A stretch of DNA of 64,000 nt from CALOBA01 sp942491465 (GTDB taxonomy: Bacteria; Pseudomonadota; Gammaproteobacteria; Chromatiales; Chromatiaceae). Made by a program: the position numbers and the translations under genes. The notes under the pieces are model-generated. The model ran no database searches and had not been told where the DNA came from. It saw only the letters and a list, made by a program, of their open reading frames with translations. Positions 40,054 to 50,018 of the stretch are shown here, one piece after another. Within the stretch, counting starts at the first letter, position 1. The number at the start of each line of letters is the position of its first letter. The stretch lies in NCBI GenBank assembly GCA_942491465.1, contig CALOBA010000073.1, positions 1 to 64,000 on the forward strand, given 5' to 3'.

Positions 40054-41385
40054 GTGAACCCCAAACCCAAATCCCGTTGGCGACTCTGGATAGGCAAGCT
40101 GAGGGACCGCGCATCAACACTCCCAAGCCAAGCCCGGCGGATACGACCATCGATTGGTAACCCTGCGCAGCGGATACGGCGTCGGTTGATGCAGTGGTGG
40201 GTGCTAGGCTGTGGCTGCGGCGGCTGGTCTATCGACGGCTGCCATACGCCGCCGTTCATGCTCTGGCGGGTTTTCGACGCCAAGTGCGCGCGGCAGCATC
40301 CGCAGTACGATCCCAGTTCTCATGGCTACTGCTCACCAGATGGGTGCATACCCATTGCCGGGGTCGGGGCCGGCGATCCGCAAAGCGATCCGGAGGGCTC
40401 GAACTCGAATGGGGATCGCGTCAAGCATCGTTTCATGCAGTTCTATAGGCGAGCGAGCAAGTCACGCCGCGATTTGATGGAACAGCACGACCAGTTAGAG
40501 GCCACGCCGTTCAGTCCGGGCGACCGCTTTTACCTATGGCCTAATCACTTCCTATCTTGGTACTTTACACCGGCATTGGGCGTTACCATCTTTCTCGTTC
40601 TGAACGGCGCTATGCTATTCGGGCTGATCTGGCTGCTGTTTTTGGGGCTTGGCGTGCCAGTGGCAATCTTCAAGCTCTCAGATACCGAGGTTCTTCGTGG
40701 GTTCTTCGACCAGGTTTCGCCATCCAGCCGCCGCTGGCTGCGATCCATCGCTAAGTGGTCGTCCCCCCGGCTCAATCTCAAAGGCGGCTGTCGCTGCGTC
40801 GGGAAGTCTGCTTTGCCCTGGCTCCTGCTCAGATACGCAGTGTGGACGCTCGGCGGTGGCCAACGGCCAAACTCGGCGACCTGGTATGGTCCAGACTGCC
40901 CTCAGGGCGCTGTCTTGCGTTTAGCGATGGCGGAGATGTTTGCCACCGACAACAAAGACAATCCCCTCACGAGTCGCGCCTACCGCAAATGGCTCTTGCT
41001 CTATGCCTCCCCCGTCTGGCCCGCCTATCTGGTGATCTTTCTGGTCGCGATCCTGACCCTGGTCATCGATCCAACGAGTACAGGGTGTGAAACGCCGGGC
41101 AACTTCATCGATAAGTACGTGATCCACTCCAACGACCTGACAGTGCTGACGATACTCTGGTCAAGTTTCAGCGCGTTCTTTTTCTATCGCCAGGCAATGT
41201 GTCTGGACAAGTGGATCGCCCCGCCGACGCCGAACCGCTCCGGCGTTGACGGTCTCCCCCTCGATCTGGTCGGCAACATCGAGGATCACTGGCCCATACG
41301 CAATCCGGCGAAGGCCTTTGCCGTCGGCAACGTCTTTGCTGGTGTCGCCCTCGCCTTGCTCAGCATCGCAACCAAGGTCACCTGA
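40054..41385 (+). CDS. unrecognised multi-span membrane protein of an accessory locus
   Basis: The 443-residue protein starts at GTG 40054 with GGAG eight bases upstream; the frame is open to 40000, but that part looks non-coding. After a basic N-terminus comes a Cys-rich part (GCGCGGWSIDGC, KCARQHPQYD, HGYCSPDGC). Two close membrane spans follow (LSWYFTPALGVTIFLVLNGA, MLFGLIWLLFLGLGVPVAIF), then a cytoplasmic stretch (DCPQGAVLRLAMAEMFATDN) and three further spans near the C-terminus (AYLVIFLVAILTLVI, LTVLTILWSSFSAFFFY, VFAGVALALLSIATKV). No family recognised. The metallopeptidase gene begins 22 bp downstream, so the two should act together. Confidence 0.7.
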   Translation: MNPKPKSRWRLWIGKLRDRASTLPSQARRIRPSIGNPAQRIRRRLMQWWVLGCGCGGWSIDGCHTPPFMLWRVFDAKCARQHPQYDPSSHGYCSPDGCIPIAGVGAGDPQSDPEGSNSNGDRVKHRFMQFYRRASKSRRDLMEQHDQLEATPFSPGDRFYLWPNHFLSWYFTPALGVTIFLVLNGAMLFGLIWLLFLGLGVPVAIFKLSDTEVLRGFFDQVSPSSRRWLRSIAKWSSPRLNLKGGCRCVGKSALPWLLLRYAVWTLGGGQRPNSATWYGPDCPQGAVLRLAMAEMFATDNKDNPLTSRAYRKWLLLYASPVWPAYLVIFLVAILTLVIDPTSTGCETPGNFIDKYVIHSNDLTVLTILWSSFSAFFFYRQAMCLDKWIAPPTPNRSGVDGLPLDLVGNIEDHWPIRNPAKAFAVGNVFAGVALALLSIATKVT

Positions 41386-41407
41386 CCCGCAGTCGAGAAC
41401 GCCGAAC

Positions 41408-44143
41408 ATGCAGCCTCCCCCCGACGCCGAAGCGCCCCAACCTTCCCCCCGCGAGACCATTGCTTTTCTTTGTCTTGCCGACAGTATCGAGCGGTTGGAT
41501 ACCCTTATCCTGGAGACCCGCCATACCCAGGTTAATATCATCCACCAGTTGCGGCTACCTGAGCTGTACCGCCTGCTGCGCTTTGAAGAGCAATTCCTAT
41601 GGGGCGAGTGGCAAGAGTTAGACCACGGGCAAAGCCGCGCGGACGAAAGTGACAAAAAGGCTGTACGGGAGGGCAGTTGGGACAAGCTATTCACAGACCG
41701 AGCCTTCTCCGCCCGGACCTGCGCCGAGGCAGCGCTGATACGTTTTCCGCCACCGACGGGCGATCCCAATCTGAAAGCCTTTGGCCGACCCCAGGATTTC
41801 GTCGGCTACCCAGGCATTGATTGGAAGACGCGGGAGGCCATCGTTAGGGCTGCGGCGCTCGCCGTCGCACGTCTATGGAGCAGCGGTACTTGGAGCATGA
41901 CCCAGAAGCGGCAATACCGGCTGCTGTCGGTGCTGCAACAGATCAAGCGGGATATGTTTCGAGATAAACTCGAGGTCTGTCGCCAAGGTATGGAGCCCTT
42001 CCGTGGTGGTTGCCCTGGGGCGCCTAGCCGCAATCGAGCCATCGGCAGATTCCTCCTGTTTCGCAGTGCCGTACAGGGCCGCATCCATCGCTATGTCGAG
42101 CGCATCGGCGACCTGCAGGGGCAGTTCGAGCGCGATCTGGACATGGGGCTGCGGGATCAGCCCAGGCCGCTGATCGGCCGCCGCCGTGAACAGGGTATCT
42201 ATACCGGATTTCTCTCCGACTACTGCCGCGATCTATACAAAGAAGCCAACCTGCTGCTGGCGCATCTTGGCGTGCGCCAACCGGAAATTCCGATGGAGCT
42301 CATGCACCGTTGGCGCCACGATTTCACATCGCACAACTGGCCCTATCGCACCGAATGTCGCCGTCACCAGCCCCGAGACGACGAAGATGGCAACCGCATT
42401 AAGGACCGCGCGGTTCAGATCGGCTTCGTCAACTCGTCCTATTGGATGATCGAGCGCCCGGATCTGCAACCGATCCTCGCCCACGAAATCGCCCATCTTT
42501 GCCTTTCCGAACACTACGAGGAACTCTACGCCGACAGCCTCGCCCCGGCGACAGACCGGTTCGCGACATTGCTGCGCAACATCATGCACTGCATCAAGCG
42601 CTCCGACACGGCAAGCCAAGAGCCGGCAAGCGACGAGCCGATCCAGGGCGCCGACAGGTACGCCCGCATGTTGACCCTGGAGATCGCCGCCGATCTCATC
42701 GCCACGGCGGTTCTCGGCCCGGCCTATCTCCTTGCCATGACCCTGGAGTTGCTCGGCGCAGGGCTGGAAGAGCTGTTTCGACAGCCCGACGACCGCATCG
42801 ACCTGGAGCTCATCGACTGGATCGACCGAAGGGGCCACAACGGCCTCATCGACCAGGGGCGAGATTGGTATCTTCGGCTTACGGTCGCCTGCGCCTGGTG
42901 CGACGCCGTTCAGCATCGCCCGGCTGAGACATCCCGACTCGAACAGTTGCTGATCGAGGGCACCAGAGACGTCTGCGAAGCACTCTCACAACAGCTCGCC
43001 AGTCTCCGCCGCGTCCCCCCCGAGGCCGACCATTATTGGCGCGCCCTAGGCAAGCGCCTGTGCGCCATCGTCGAGGTTTCCGACGCCGCCGCCGGCGCTC
43101 AAGACTGGCGCGACGATCGCGGTCGCGATTTTGAGCAGGAGGACAAGACGGGTCCCCGCCTGCTGCCTCGATCCACGCGCAGGCTCCCGGATGAGGTCCG
43201 CAATCTGCTGCTCGAGCGGACGATCGCCTTCAAGGCATCCGATCTCCGGCCGTCCGATGAAATGGCCAATCCGACGCCAAAACAACGGCTCCATGGTATC
43301 CGAAACCGTTACCAAGCCTGCCGGGCGTTCGACCAGCTTTATCTCGCGCGCAGATTCGAGTGTCCGCGAGATTGCGACAACAAGCAACCCGAGATCCAAG
43401 TCGGGAACCGTCCGCTGTTCCAACATCATTACGATATCCCATGGCAATGTGCGATCGCCCGTGGCATCGACTTCGTGACGCCCGACTTCGCTCTCGATAC
43501 CGCCCTTAAATCGCGGGCGTTTACCATAGCGACCTGGCCGCTGGAACTGCATCATCACGCATCTTTCGGTCGCGAGCTTTACCAAATTGCGCTTGAGTTC
43601 CACTTTTGGCGCGCGCGATCCTCTTTTCAACGTCTTTCGTTGGTCTTCGATCTGCTGTCAGACGCCCTGCATTTTCGCCTAAACAGCCTTCAGTCGGAAA
43701 TACAGCATGGCCGCATCCGAGGGCTAGTTTCTTGGCTTGTCGGTCAAGAACTGCTAAGCCAAGATATCAAAGAAGGAAAAGAGCTAAAGGGAACCGTGCG
43801 TTGGATACACGAATCAGCCAAATGCCACGATCAGTCCTCTAAGCACGTTTTTCAGTCGGTCAGAAAGTTGGCCGAAGAATTCAAGAACCTGTTTGCGGAC
43901 TATCAAAACGGCTTGTTTGGTGATCGCAAAGCGTTCAGAGAGCGGGCTTCGGAGATCGCGGAAAATACGCCAGCGATCGCGTTTTTCGCGGTTCATCCGC
44001 AGAGTTCCCATTCTGCGTGTTTCACGGTTTCGGAGGATGATCGAGAATGCTTCAAAGTAAAGGAGGGCGAGGAACAATGCTTTCTGGAGAAGCTCCAAGG
44101 GTATAAACTCGACCAACTGTATCGACGCTCGAAATGGTGCTAA
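41408..44143 (+). CDS. putative zinc metallopeptidase, 911 residues, unrecognised family
   Basis: The large soluble protein starts at ATG 41408. It carries the zincin motif HEIAH at residues 359-363 within QPILAHEIAHLCLSEHYEE. A second motif, LEIAADLIATAVLGPAYL, has Glu425 and Asp429 and resembles the ExxAD helix that supplies the third zinc ligand in M48-like gluzincins. The N-terminal 350 residues are helical. The C-terminal 400 residues hold further helices and no motif I can name (FDQLYLARRFECPRDC, HHYDIPWQCAIARGIDFVTP). No signal peptide, so a cytoplasmic or membrane-tethered role via the upstream membrane protein is likely. Base composition is slightly lower in GC than the core genes. 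Enzyme activity is inference from the motif. Confidence 0.75.
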   Translation: MQPPPDAEAPQPSPRETIAFLCLADSIERLDTLILETRHTQVNIIHQLRLPELYRLLRFEEQFLWGEWQELDHGQSRADESDKKAVREGSWDKLFTDRAFSARTCAEAALIRFPPPTGDPNLKAFGRPQDFVGYPGIDWKTREAIVRAAALAVARLWSSGTWSMTQKRQYRLLSVLQQIKRDMFRDKLEVCRQGMEPFRGGCPGAPSRNRAIGRFLLFRSAVQGRIHRYVERIGDLQGQFERDLDMGLRDQPRPLIGRRREQGIYTGFLSDYCRDLYKEANLLLAHLGVRQPEIPMELMHRWRHDFTSHNWPYRTECRRHQPRDDEDGNRIKDRAVQIGFVNSSYWMIERPDLQPILAHEIAHLCLSEHYEELYADSLAPATDRFATLLRNIMHCIKRSDTASQEPASDEPIQGADRYARMLTLEIAADLIATAVLGPAYLLAMTLELLGAGLEELFRQPDDRIDLELIDWIDRRGHNGLIDQGRDWYLRLTVACAWCDAVQHRPAETSRLEQLLIEGTRDVCEALSQQLASLRRVPPEADHYWRALGKRLCAIVEVSDAAAGAQDWRDDRGRDFEQEDKTGPRLLPRSTRRLPDEVRNLLLERTIAFKASDLRPSDEMANPTPKQRLHGIRNRYQACRAFDQLYLARRFECPRDCDNKQPEIQVGNRPLFQHHYDIPWQCAIARGIDFVTPDFALDTALKSRAFTIATWPLELHHHASFGRELYQIALEFHFWRARSSFQRLSLVFDLLSDALHFRLNSLQSEIQHGRIRGLVSWLVGQELLSQDIKEGKELKGTVRWIHESAKCHDQSSKHVFQSVRKLAEEFKNLFADYQNGLFGDRKAFRERASEIAENTPAIAFFAVHPQSSHSACFTVSEDDRECFKVKEGEEQCFLEKLQGYKLDQLYRRSKWC

Positions 44144-44201
44144 CCAGTGACGCCCCACCCTGCGACAAAATTGTCGGAAGCAAGCCGTGGAGGGATTTGG
44201 A

Positions 44202-45355
44202 ATGAACGTCGTGATCGCAACGCGCCTCTGGCAATGAAACCCCCAAGGCGAGAATTTGCAAGCGCTGCGGCCGCGGAAGACTCCGGCTGATGAAAAAAGC
44301 GATGAGCCTGACTGGCTCCGCGAGTACCGCCACCCGTCGCTGCACATGATTACGCGCATTTACCTGTCGGGGTCCTACTTACCCCCGCCTGGGGAAAAGG
44401 ACAAGCGCATGTCGCGTTGGGATTCGAGTGGGGTCCGCACAGATCAATCGATCCTGTACAAGGCCCAGTCCCCGGTTCTACAACTTCTCGGCGCACCTGA
44501 CATCCTTGCGATCGGCACCGACCGGCCAATGTGCAGGTGCCGACTGCCTTATTTTTCCGACGTCGCAGACACCTCGGCGGGGGCCAGCCAATGCGTGGAC
44601 GAGCCGTTCCCCACCTTCTTTGCCCGCCGGGAGCTCAGCCTACCGATCTACTTCGGCAAAGATCGGCAGCCCAAGGCCGACAAAGGCATCCTTGCCGCAT
44701 TGTCAATTACCTTGAAGCAGCGGGATCTGCGCCTCTTCTTCATCCATCGGCTGCTCCGCGCATTCGACCAGCGGGATAACAACCAGCAAGATCGGACGCG
44801 ATTCGATATCCCGCTGGAGTCTGCCGGCGCGATGATCGATCCGATAGACCGGGCTGTTCTCGGCGAGGGGTGGGGGGACGTCGTGTTGCTGTTCAGTTGG
44901 CCGGACAAGGAGGACCAGGAAACCGTAGAAGAGCGCATGTTGGACATCTTCCGGTTGGACACCATCCTTTCGAGGACTTTCAAGTTGATCGCACCGAGCT
45001 ATCCTGGCAACGGATTGTCTGCACTATGCGGCGGTATCCGAAAGGTTCTCGATCATGGTCAAATTCGTTTGATGGAGGACCGCATGCTCTCGTTAGCAGC
45101 GAGCAGTTCGCCGAGGGCATACAGAAAGGGTTGAAAAATCTCAATGAGGAGGACGCGCCGTCTAGGTCAAGGTGCTTTCTGGCCCGCACCCCCGGTGCAC
45201 GCATGAATTTCAGCCTCTGTCTGGTCGGCTCGATGAACTGGAATTGCCGCGAATCCGACACGCTGATTGGCAGTCGGGGCTATAAGCGCTTGCTAGAGCT
45301 GCTCTGCGGCGAGCAGGAGGGCTCGGACGAGCAACTGCAGCGATCGACATCATGA
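44202..45355 (+). pseudogene. third gene of the metallopeptidase locus, nonsense codon and frameshift
   Basis: A strong start (GGAGGGATTTGGA before ATG 44202) opens MNVVIATRLWQ, but codon 12 is TGA (44235-44237). The same frame continues with NPQGENLQALRPRKTPADEK and on through SPVLQLLGAPDILAIGTDRP, DLRLFFIHRLLRAFDQRDNN and GEGWGDVVLLFSWPDKEDQE to about 45085. A frame change then joins SSEQFAEGIQKGLKNLNEED and SLCLVGSMNWNCRESDTLIG to the stop at 45355. Translation could also begin at TTG 44256 or ATG 44349. I do not recognise the family. Both lesions could be errors or recent mutations. Confidence 0.6.
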
Positions 45356-45742
45356 AACGACGATCGCGATAAAGAAGACGGTTTTAAATCGAAAGACCCG
45401 TGACCGCAGGCCCGTCCGGATTAAATGACGGACCAGGCCGGAACACAGCTGCGAACACGGGGAAATGCGGTACAAACCCTGAGGCAGCCCGCGAAAAGGA
45501 TAGGATCGGTATTTGGGAGGGGGTGCTAGAGAGGAAATGAATATGCATGGGGTTTGATGGTCGACATCGGGCGACCAAAACTGTGGAGGACCCCCATGCA
45601 AGCCCTCACGATGCAAGCGGGTGCGGAGCAATACGCTGTGGGCCGTGTTCGCGCTGGTGCGCCGACCACACGGACAAGGCCGCATCAAATTACGGAATTG
45701 CGGTAACACTTTACCGCTTACGCTAATTCCTATTGTCTCGCG
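45356..45742. other. intergenic stretch without a gene
   Basis: Nothing on either strand reads as protein. The minus-strand frame of 119 codons at 45350-45709 is rich in Cys, Pro, Arg and Ser and has no ribosome binding site. Confidence 0.45.
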
Positions 45743-45958
45743 TCATTCTTCTACCAAGGGGGCCGCCCGGCCACGCTTGCTTGGACGTAGCGTTAGGCCA
45801 GGTCGTTTCTCGAACTCGCCGAGCGCTTGGTCATCCATCAATGATCGATTGATCGTTTGAACCTTCGTGAGATTGGCAACCCGTTCAGTATCCCCTGGCA
45901 CCTCAAAGAAGTCTGCAAAACGATCGACGCGATCGAACAGAGGAAAAACAGTAATCAA
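45743..45958 (-). CDS. small hypothetical protein after the OPT transporter
   Basis: The 71-residue protein (MITVFPLFDRVDRFADFFEV PGDTERVANLTKVQTINRSL) has normal amino acid composition and starts six bases after the transporter stop on the same strand. The C-terminus is basic (RPSKRGRAAPLVEE). Not recognised; it could be the start or end of a truncated gene. Confidence 0.45.
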   Translation of the reverse strand: MITVFPLFDRVDRFADFFEVPGDTERVANLTKVQTINRSLMDDQALGEFEKRPGLTLRPSKRGRAAPLVEE

Positions 45959-45964
45959 GCCGCC

Positions 45965-47707
45965 TCACCCCAAGATGCCGAGCAAGGCGCGGGCAACCCC
46001 AGTCAGGCTTTCGCCGGCGATGAGTCCGGAGGCCGCGGCGATCAGAAAGCGCTGGGCCAGCGTTGGCTGCCAGCGCTCCAGGGCCTTGGCGATCAGACTG
46101 CCGAAGAACATGGTCATCGACAGCGAGGCCGGGATCACCATGGCCAGACCCACCGCCGGCATGCTGGGCAACCAACCCGGACCGCGCCGATGCTCAATGC
46201 CAGCGGCGACGATGCCAATGATGCCGGCGATGGCGATGGCCCAGAGCGCGCTAGACGGGATGGAGCCAAGCCCCGTGTTCAGGGTCTCGGCGACCACCTT
46301 CCAGGTCGCGACCGCCGGCGCTGGCCACTCCTCGGTGATGAGCATGGTGGCCGGGTCCGGGATCAACCTCAGATAGACAAGGCTGCCCACCAGACTGCCG
46401 GTGAGGACACCGAAGCACTGGGCAACGACCTGGGGCCAGGGTGGGGCGCCGATGGCATGGCCGACCTTGAAGTCGTTCAACAAGTCCGCGCTCTGTCCCG
46501 CCGCGCCACCGGCAACATTGGCACCGATCAGGTTCGCCGTCATCTCGCCGGGGGCGGTCATGCCCGTGGCCAGCTGCGAGACCTTGCCGATGGCCCCGAT
46601 GGGGGGGATACCGGTCTCGCCGACGACCCGCGATGCGACCATCGCCAACAGGAAGGCGATGGGGACCGCGAGCGCCGCAATAAACCAATCGATCCCGAAG
46701 ATGCCCATCTGGGCAATCACCACCAGCGCGCTCCCAATGGTCAACCCGATCAGACGTGCAAGGGTGCCGCCATCGTCCGCGGCTGAGCGTCGAAACGCCA
46801 TGGCGCTGCGCTGCGCCAACGCGTGCAGGGCAAACCGCGTCAAAGCGGACGACACCATCAGCGCCACACCCGGCCACAGCAGCCATTCGATCATCGACGG
46901 AAACCAGCTCGCCGCCGGATCATTCTCGCCGGCCACGACAAAGCCCTGGCTCAGACCCCAGGGACCCAACACACCCCAGGCAACCATCGCACCCAGCAAC
47001 AGCGACACGCCGGCCCGAAACCCGATGATGGCGCCGAAACCGGCCAGCATCAGCGACGGGTCGAAGGTGAAGGTCAGGTTCTTGGCGCTGACGCCCGTGT
47101 AGCCGGTCAATGCCCCCGTTGCCGGCAGACTGAACCCCAGGCTTGGCCGGGGCAGGCTCAGCCAGCCGCCGTCGAGCCACTTCACTGAGCCGGCCAACGC
47201 GGTGCTGGCAAGCAGCACGCGCAGCTTCAGCGCCGCCTCCCGGCCCTGATCGAAGATCTCCAGCAGGGTCTCCGCCGTCGCCCGACCCGTCGGAAAGGCC
47301 AGTCCGGAGCGGATGATCAACGACTCGCGCAGATACCAGGCGACCCAGATGCCCAGAAAGCTCACCGCGAAGACCCAGGCGATCGGCTGCTCGGCGGGCA
47401 GGTTCGCGCCCGACAGCATCGCCAGTGCCGGTATGGGCGCCACCAGGCCGCCGGAGATGATGTTCGCCGACGAGGAGGCCGTGGTCTGGGTGATGTTGCC
47501 CTCACCGGCCCCAAGGGCTTGGCCCAGTTTGAACCTTGCAAGCAGCGCCCAGAACCCGGAGGCGATCAGCAACGCGATGATGGAGATATTGAACGACCAA
47601 CCGATCTTGAGCCCCGAATAGATATTGCAGGGGGTCAGCACGGCGCCAAGCAGCACGCCGGTCAAGATGGCGCGAACGCTCAGGTGCACGGTATTCGTTT
47701 TGATCAT
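45965..47707 (-). CDS. OPT family oligopeptide/metal-chelate transporter
   Basis: The 580-residue membrane protein has about 14 hydrophobic segments. Its opening is typical of bacterial OPT transporters (VRAILTGVLLGAVLTPCNIY SGLKIGWSFNISIIALLIAS), followed by GAGEGNITQTTASSSANIIS, FPTGRATAETL and GAPPWPQVVAQCFGVLTGSL. It starts at ATG 47707 (MIKTNTVHL); the extension to 47791 is not convincing. OPT proteins use the proton gradient to import oligopeptides or metal complexes; the substrate is not evident. A small hypothetical gene follows directly. Confidence 0.88.
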   Translation of the reverse strand: MIKTNTVHLSVRAILTGVLLGAVLTPCNIYSGLKIGWSFNISIIALLIASGFWALLARFKLGQALGAGEGNITQTTASSSANIISGGLVAPIPALAMLSGANLPAEQPIAWVFAVSFLGIWVAWYLRESLIIRSGLAFPTGRATAETLLEIFDQGREAALKLRVLLASTALAGSVKWLDGGWLSLPRPSLGFSLPATGALTGYTGVSAKNLTFTFDPSLMLAGFGAIIGFRAGVSLLLGAMVAWGVLGPWGLSQGFVVAGENDPAASWFPSMIEWLLWPGVALMVSSALTRFALHALAQRSAMAFRRSAADDGGTLARLIGLTIGSALVVIAQMGIFGIDWFIAALAVPIAFLLAMVASRVVGETGIPPIGAIGKVSQLATGMTAPGEMTANLIGANVAGGAAGQSADLLNDFKVGHAIGAPPWPQVVAQCFGVLTGSLVGSLVYLRLIPDPATMLITEEWPAPAVATWKVVAETLNTGLGSIPSSALWAIAIAGIIGIVAAGIEHRRGPGWLPSMPAVGLAMVIPASLSMTMFFGSLIAKALERWQPTLAQRFLIAAASGLIAGESLTGVARALLGILG

Positions 47708-48338
47708 TGGATTTGGGATTAACGACAAAGGCCCGCAACGAGCGTACAAATTCCGCGCAGCGGTGGACGCGATGCGGAAAGCTGGCGTCAAGTGAGATTC
47801 AACCTCCGCTGGCGCCTGTTCTTATGTTGCGTTACATGGTGCCGGGTACGATGATTCGTGAGCGTCGAGGCATGCGCTTACCATAAGCCGAGAGGGGAAT
47901 GGTGTAAACAGTAAGGTGTCACCGTAATGCCCCCCATAACACGGGTACCCGCCTAAGCCCCAAAGCCAGGGTTCCGGCATATAGGACTTAACCTGAGTCC
48001 GATCAGTTGGACCGAGACGACATCTGGGAAAACGCGCGCCTCCGCCTAAGCAAGGTTCTTGCCAAGAATCTCGCGGGGTTTTGCTCCTGATCAGTACGTT
48101 GGCGTTGCATCAACCGGTGGTTCCCCGTCAGACTTCCCGGCGAGAACACGCGGCGGAGAATGTCGCGTACACCTAATGAAGGTAGGACCCCATGTTACGC
48201 AGGTCTTGCGCAGTCCGCCTAAGAACCCGAAAATGGGCTCCGGCCTAATTAACTGCTGGCCTTGGAAGCCCCGCCGACGCAACGCTTGGGCTCCCTATTT
48301 GTCTTTGCCGCCTCACGAGCGTCAATCCGCCCCTCGTC
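47708..48338. other. gene-free stretch before the glycosyltransferase
   Basis: About 630 bp without a supported gene; frames at 48059-48451 are shadows. GC falls towards the glycosyltransferase, consistent with an edge of acquired DNA. No promoter or repeat stands out. Confidence 0.4.
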
Positions 48339-49841
48339 ATGCAGAGCCCGAAAATCCGAACTTTTTCCCCCAACATGGCTGCGACGTTGTTGAGCGCGAT
48401 CATTGTCGTGTTTTTCGGGGTCCATTACGCGCCATCGCTCGATGTGGGTGAGCTGCAGCAATTTGACGAATATTTTACGCTAGATCGTTCCGTAGGATTC
48501 GAGCGAAGTGGCAATTGGCTGTCTGTTTCTTCGAATTATGAGCCAAACTTTAACAAGCCTCCGCTTCAGTATTGGCTAACGGCTCTTATGCTTGAATCGG
48601 GACTTGATCTAGAGCTTTCATTGCGATTTTGGTCCTTTGCGTTTGCGCTTGCTCTATTGGCGGGAACCGGCCTTCTCGCTTTCGCGCTTGCACCCGAAAG
48701 ACCCGCGGCCATCCCTGCTTCGATCGCCGTATTGGCAAGTTCGCCGATGCTTTGGGAACATGCTTTGTCGGCACTTCTGGACGTAGGCGCCGGGTTGTTC
48801 TTTATCTTGCCGATTGCAGGATTCGTGCTTGCATTACGCAACCCTCGGTGGTGGATCTTTGTTGCTATTACTGTGGGCCTTGGTTCTTTGCAGAAGGCCC
48901 CGGCGGGGGCTTTTGCGGTCGCCTTGCTTTGCATCGCCACGCTCGCGTACCAGAAGCTTACGCGTGAACCTTCGGCCTTTTCTCTAGCGGAACCGTATTT
49001 TCGTCGGTCGGTTGTTATTGGGGCTATCTTGGTTTCGGCTTGGCCAATCGTTCAGGTCGTTCAACACGGGTTCTCCTATATCGACAAAGCCTATATCGAC
49101 CAGATTTTCGAACGATTCGCGCCATCTCTAGAGGGGGGGCAAGGGCTTTCCACAGATTTCCGATGGATCGAGTGGCTGATGGCGGACCGACGATGGGTCT
49201 GGCTGATCGCTCTGCTCGGCTCAGTCGCAATCCCTTTTTTGTACAAACGTCCGGCGTCGTTGTTCCTGGTCCTTCTCATAAGCGTTTTCTGCGCTTTGAT
49301 GACGCTGGCGGGTGGGCGCGTATTTGAGCGCTACCTAATGCTGCTAATACCGCTGCTATCTGTTGCGCTTGTGCTTTTTCTTATCGGTTTATTGCGCTCG
49401 GGTTTGCTTGCGCTACTGGTTGCGGCTGCACTAATCGCAGCGGGCGGCTCCTTTTTTCTTGATACTAATTATCTTCTGCGACCAATTCAAAGCAGGCATC
49501 TTGCGCTTATTATGTATTTCAAGGATTCGATAAAGCCAGAAGAGACCCCGCTTTTTTGCGACTGGCGGGCTTCGTCAAAAAGCAACGACCCTCGCGTTTA
49601 TCCCGGTATGCTGTACTATCATGCCGACTTGGGAAGACCAGTTGTAAGACTAACAAGGGTCGAGCGGCTAAGGCAGTTAGAGGAGAAGGGGCAAATCGAG
49701 CCCCCGTACCGAGCTGTTTGCTCGGAACTCACATTCCAAGAGCTAGAGCCGGAGCTATATGACTATGTTGTTGTTAGGCAAGATAAAGGAAATCTCATCT
49801 GGATCAGAGAAGGCGGGAGGGACGTAGGATTGTCGAATTAG
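48339..49841 (+). CDS. GT-C (ArnT/PMT-like) membrane glycosyltransferase
   Basis: The 500-residue protein has around 11 hydrophobic segments and the layout of ArnT/PMT-like lipid-dependent glycosyltransferases. A first loop with an acidic pair (GELQQFDEYFTLDRSVGFER), then NWLSVSSNYEPNFNKPPLQY WLTALMLE corresponds to the conserved substrate motif ...F.KPPL.YWL. The C-terminal domain is periplasmic (LFCDWRASSKSNDPRVYPGM). GC is visibly lower than in neighbours, so it was probably acquired. It may add a sugar to lipid A or another envelope glycan; the acceptor cannot be read. Start ATG 48339; ATG 48375 is an alternative. Confidence 0.8.
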   Translation: MQSPKIRTFSPNMAATLLSAIIVVFFGVHYAPSLDVGELQQFDEYFTLDRSVGFERSGNWLSVSSNYEPNFNKPPLQYWLTALMLESGLDLELSLRFWSFAFALALLAGTGLLAFALAPERPAAIPASIAVLASSPMLWEHALSALLDVGAGLFFILPIAGFVLALRNPRWWIFVAITVGLGSLQKAPAGAFAVALLCIATLAYQKLTREPSAFSLAEPYFRRSVVIGAILVSAWPIVQVVQHGFSYIDKAYIDQIFERFAPSLEGGQGLSTDFRWIEWLMADRRWVWLIALLGSVAIPFLYKRPASLFLVLLISVFCALMTLAGGRVFERYLMLLIPLLSVALVLFLIGLLRSGLLALLVAAALIAAGGSFFLDTNYLLRPIQSRHLALIMYFKDSIKPEETPLFCDWRASSKSNDPRVYPGMLYYHADLGRPVVRLTRVERLRQLEEKGQIEPPYRAVCSELTFQELEPELYDYVVVRQDKGNLIWIREGGRDVGLSN

Positions 49842-50018
49842 GCCGAAAGGGATCACGAGTTCGGCCAACAAATCCGCCAGTCCGACGCAGGAACGGAGAA
49901 CGGAGGAACGGGGTCAGGTCTTGACTTTTTCCCGCCTGCGGCTAAGGTGATTTCTGCTTTGAAACATACCGCTACATGCGATACTTAAGGTCTTTTCTGC
50001 ATTTTTGACCCGAGCCTC
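49842..50018. repeat. solo RAYT-flank sequence and spacer
   Basis: GGGGTCAGGTCTTGACTTTT TCCCGCC at about 49914-49940 repeats the sequence that precedes both RAYT genes (50172 and 51122), but no gene follows here. It looks like a solo end left by transposition. Confidence 0.65.

Noticed and set aside
44202..44300. Selenocysteine codon at the in-frame TGA (44235-44237)
   Set aside because: The flanking residues are not typical of Sec sites and I see no clear stem-loop after the codon. A nonsense mutation or a downstream start is simpler.
45350..45709. Minus-strand frame of 119 codons
   Set aside because: Composition (Cys, Arg, Pro, Ser) and the lack of a ribosome binding site point to chance.
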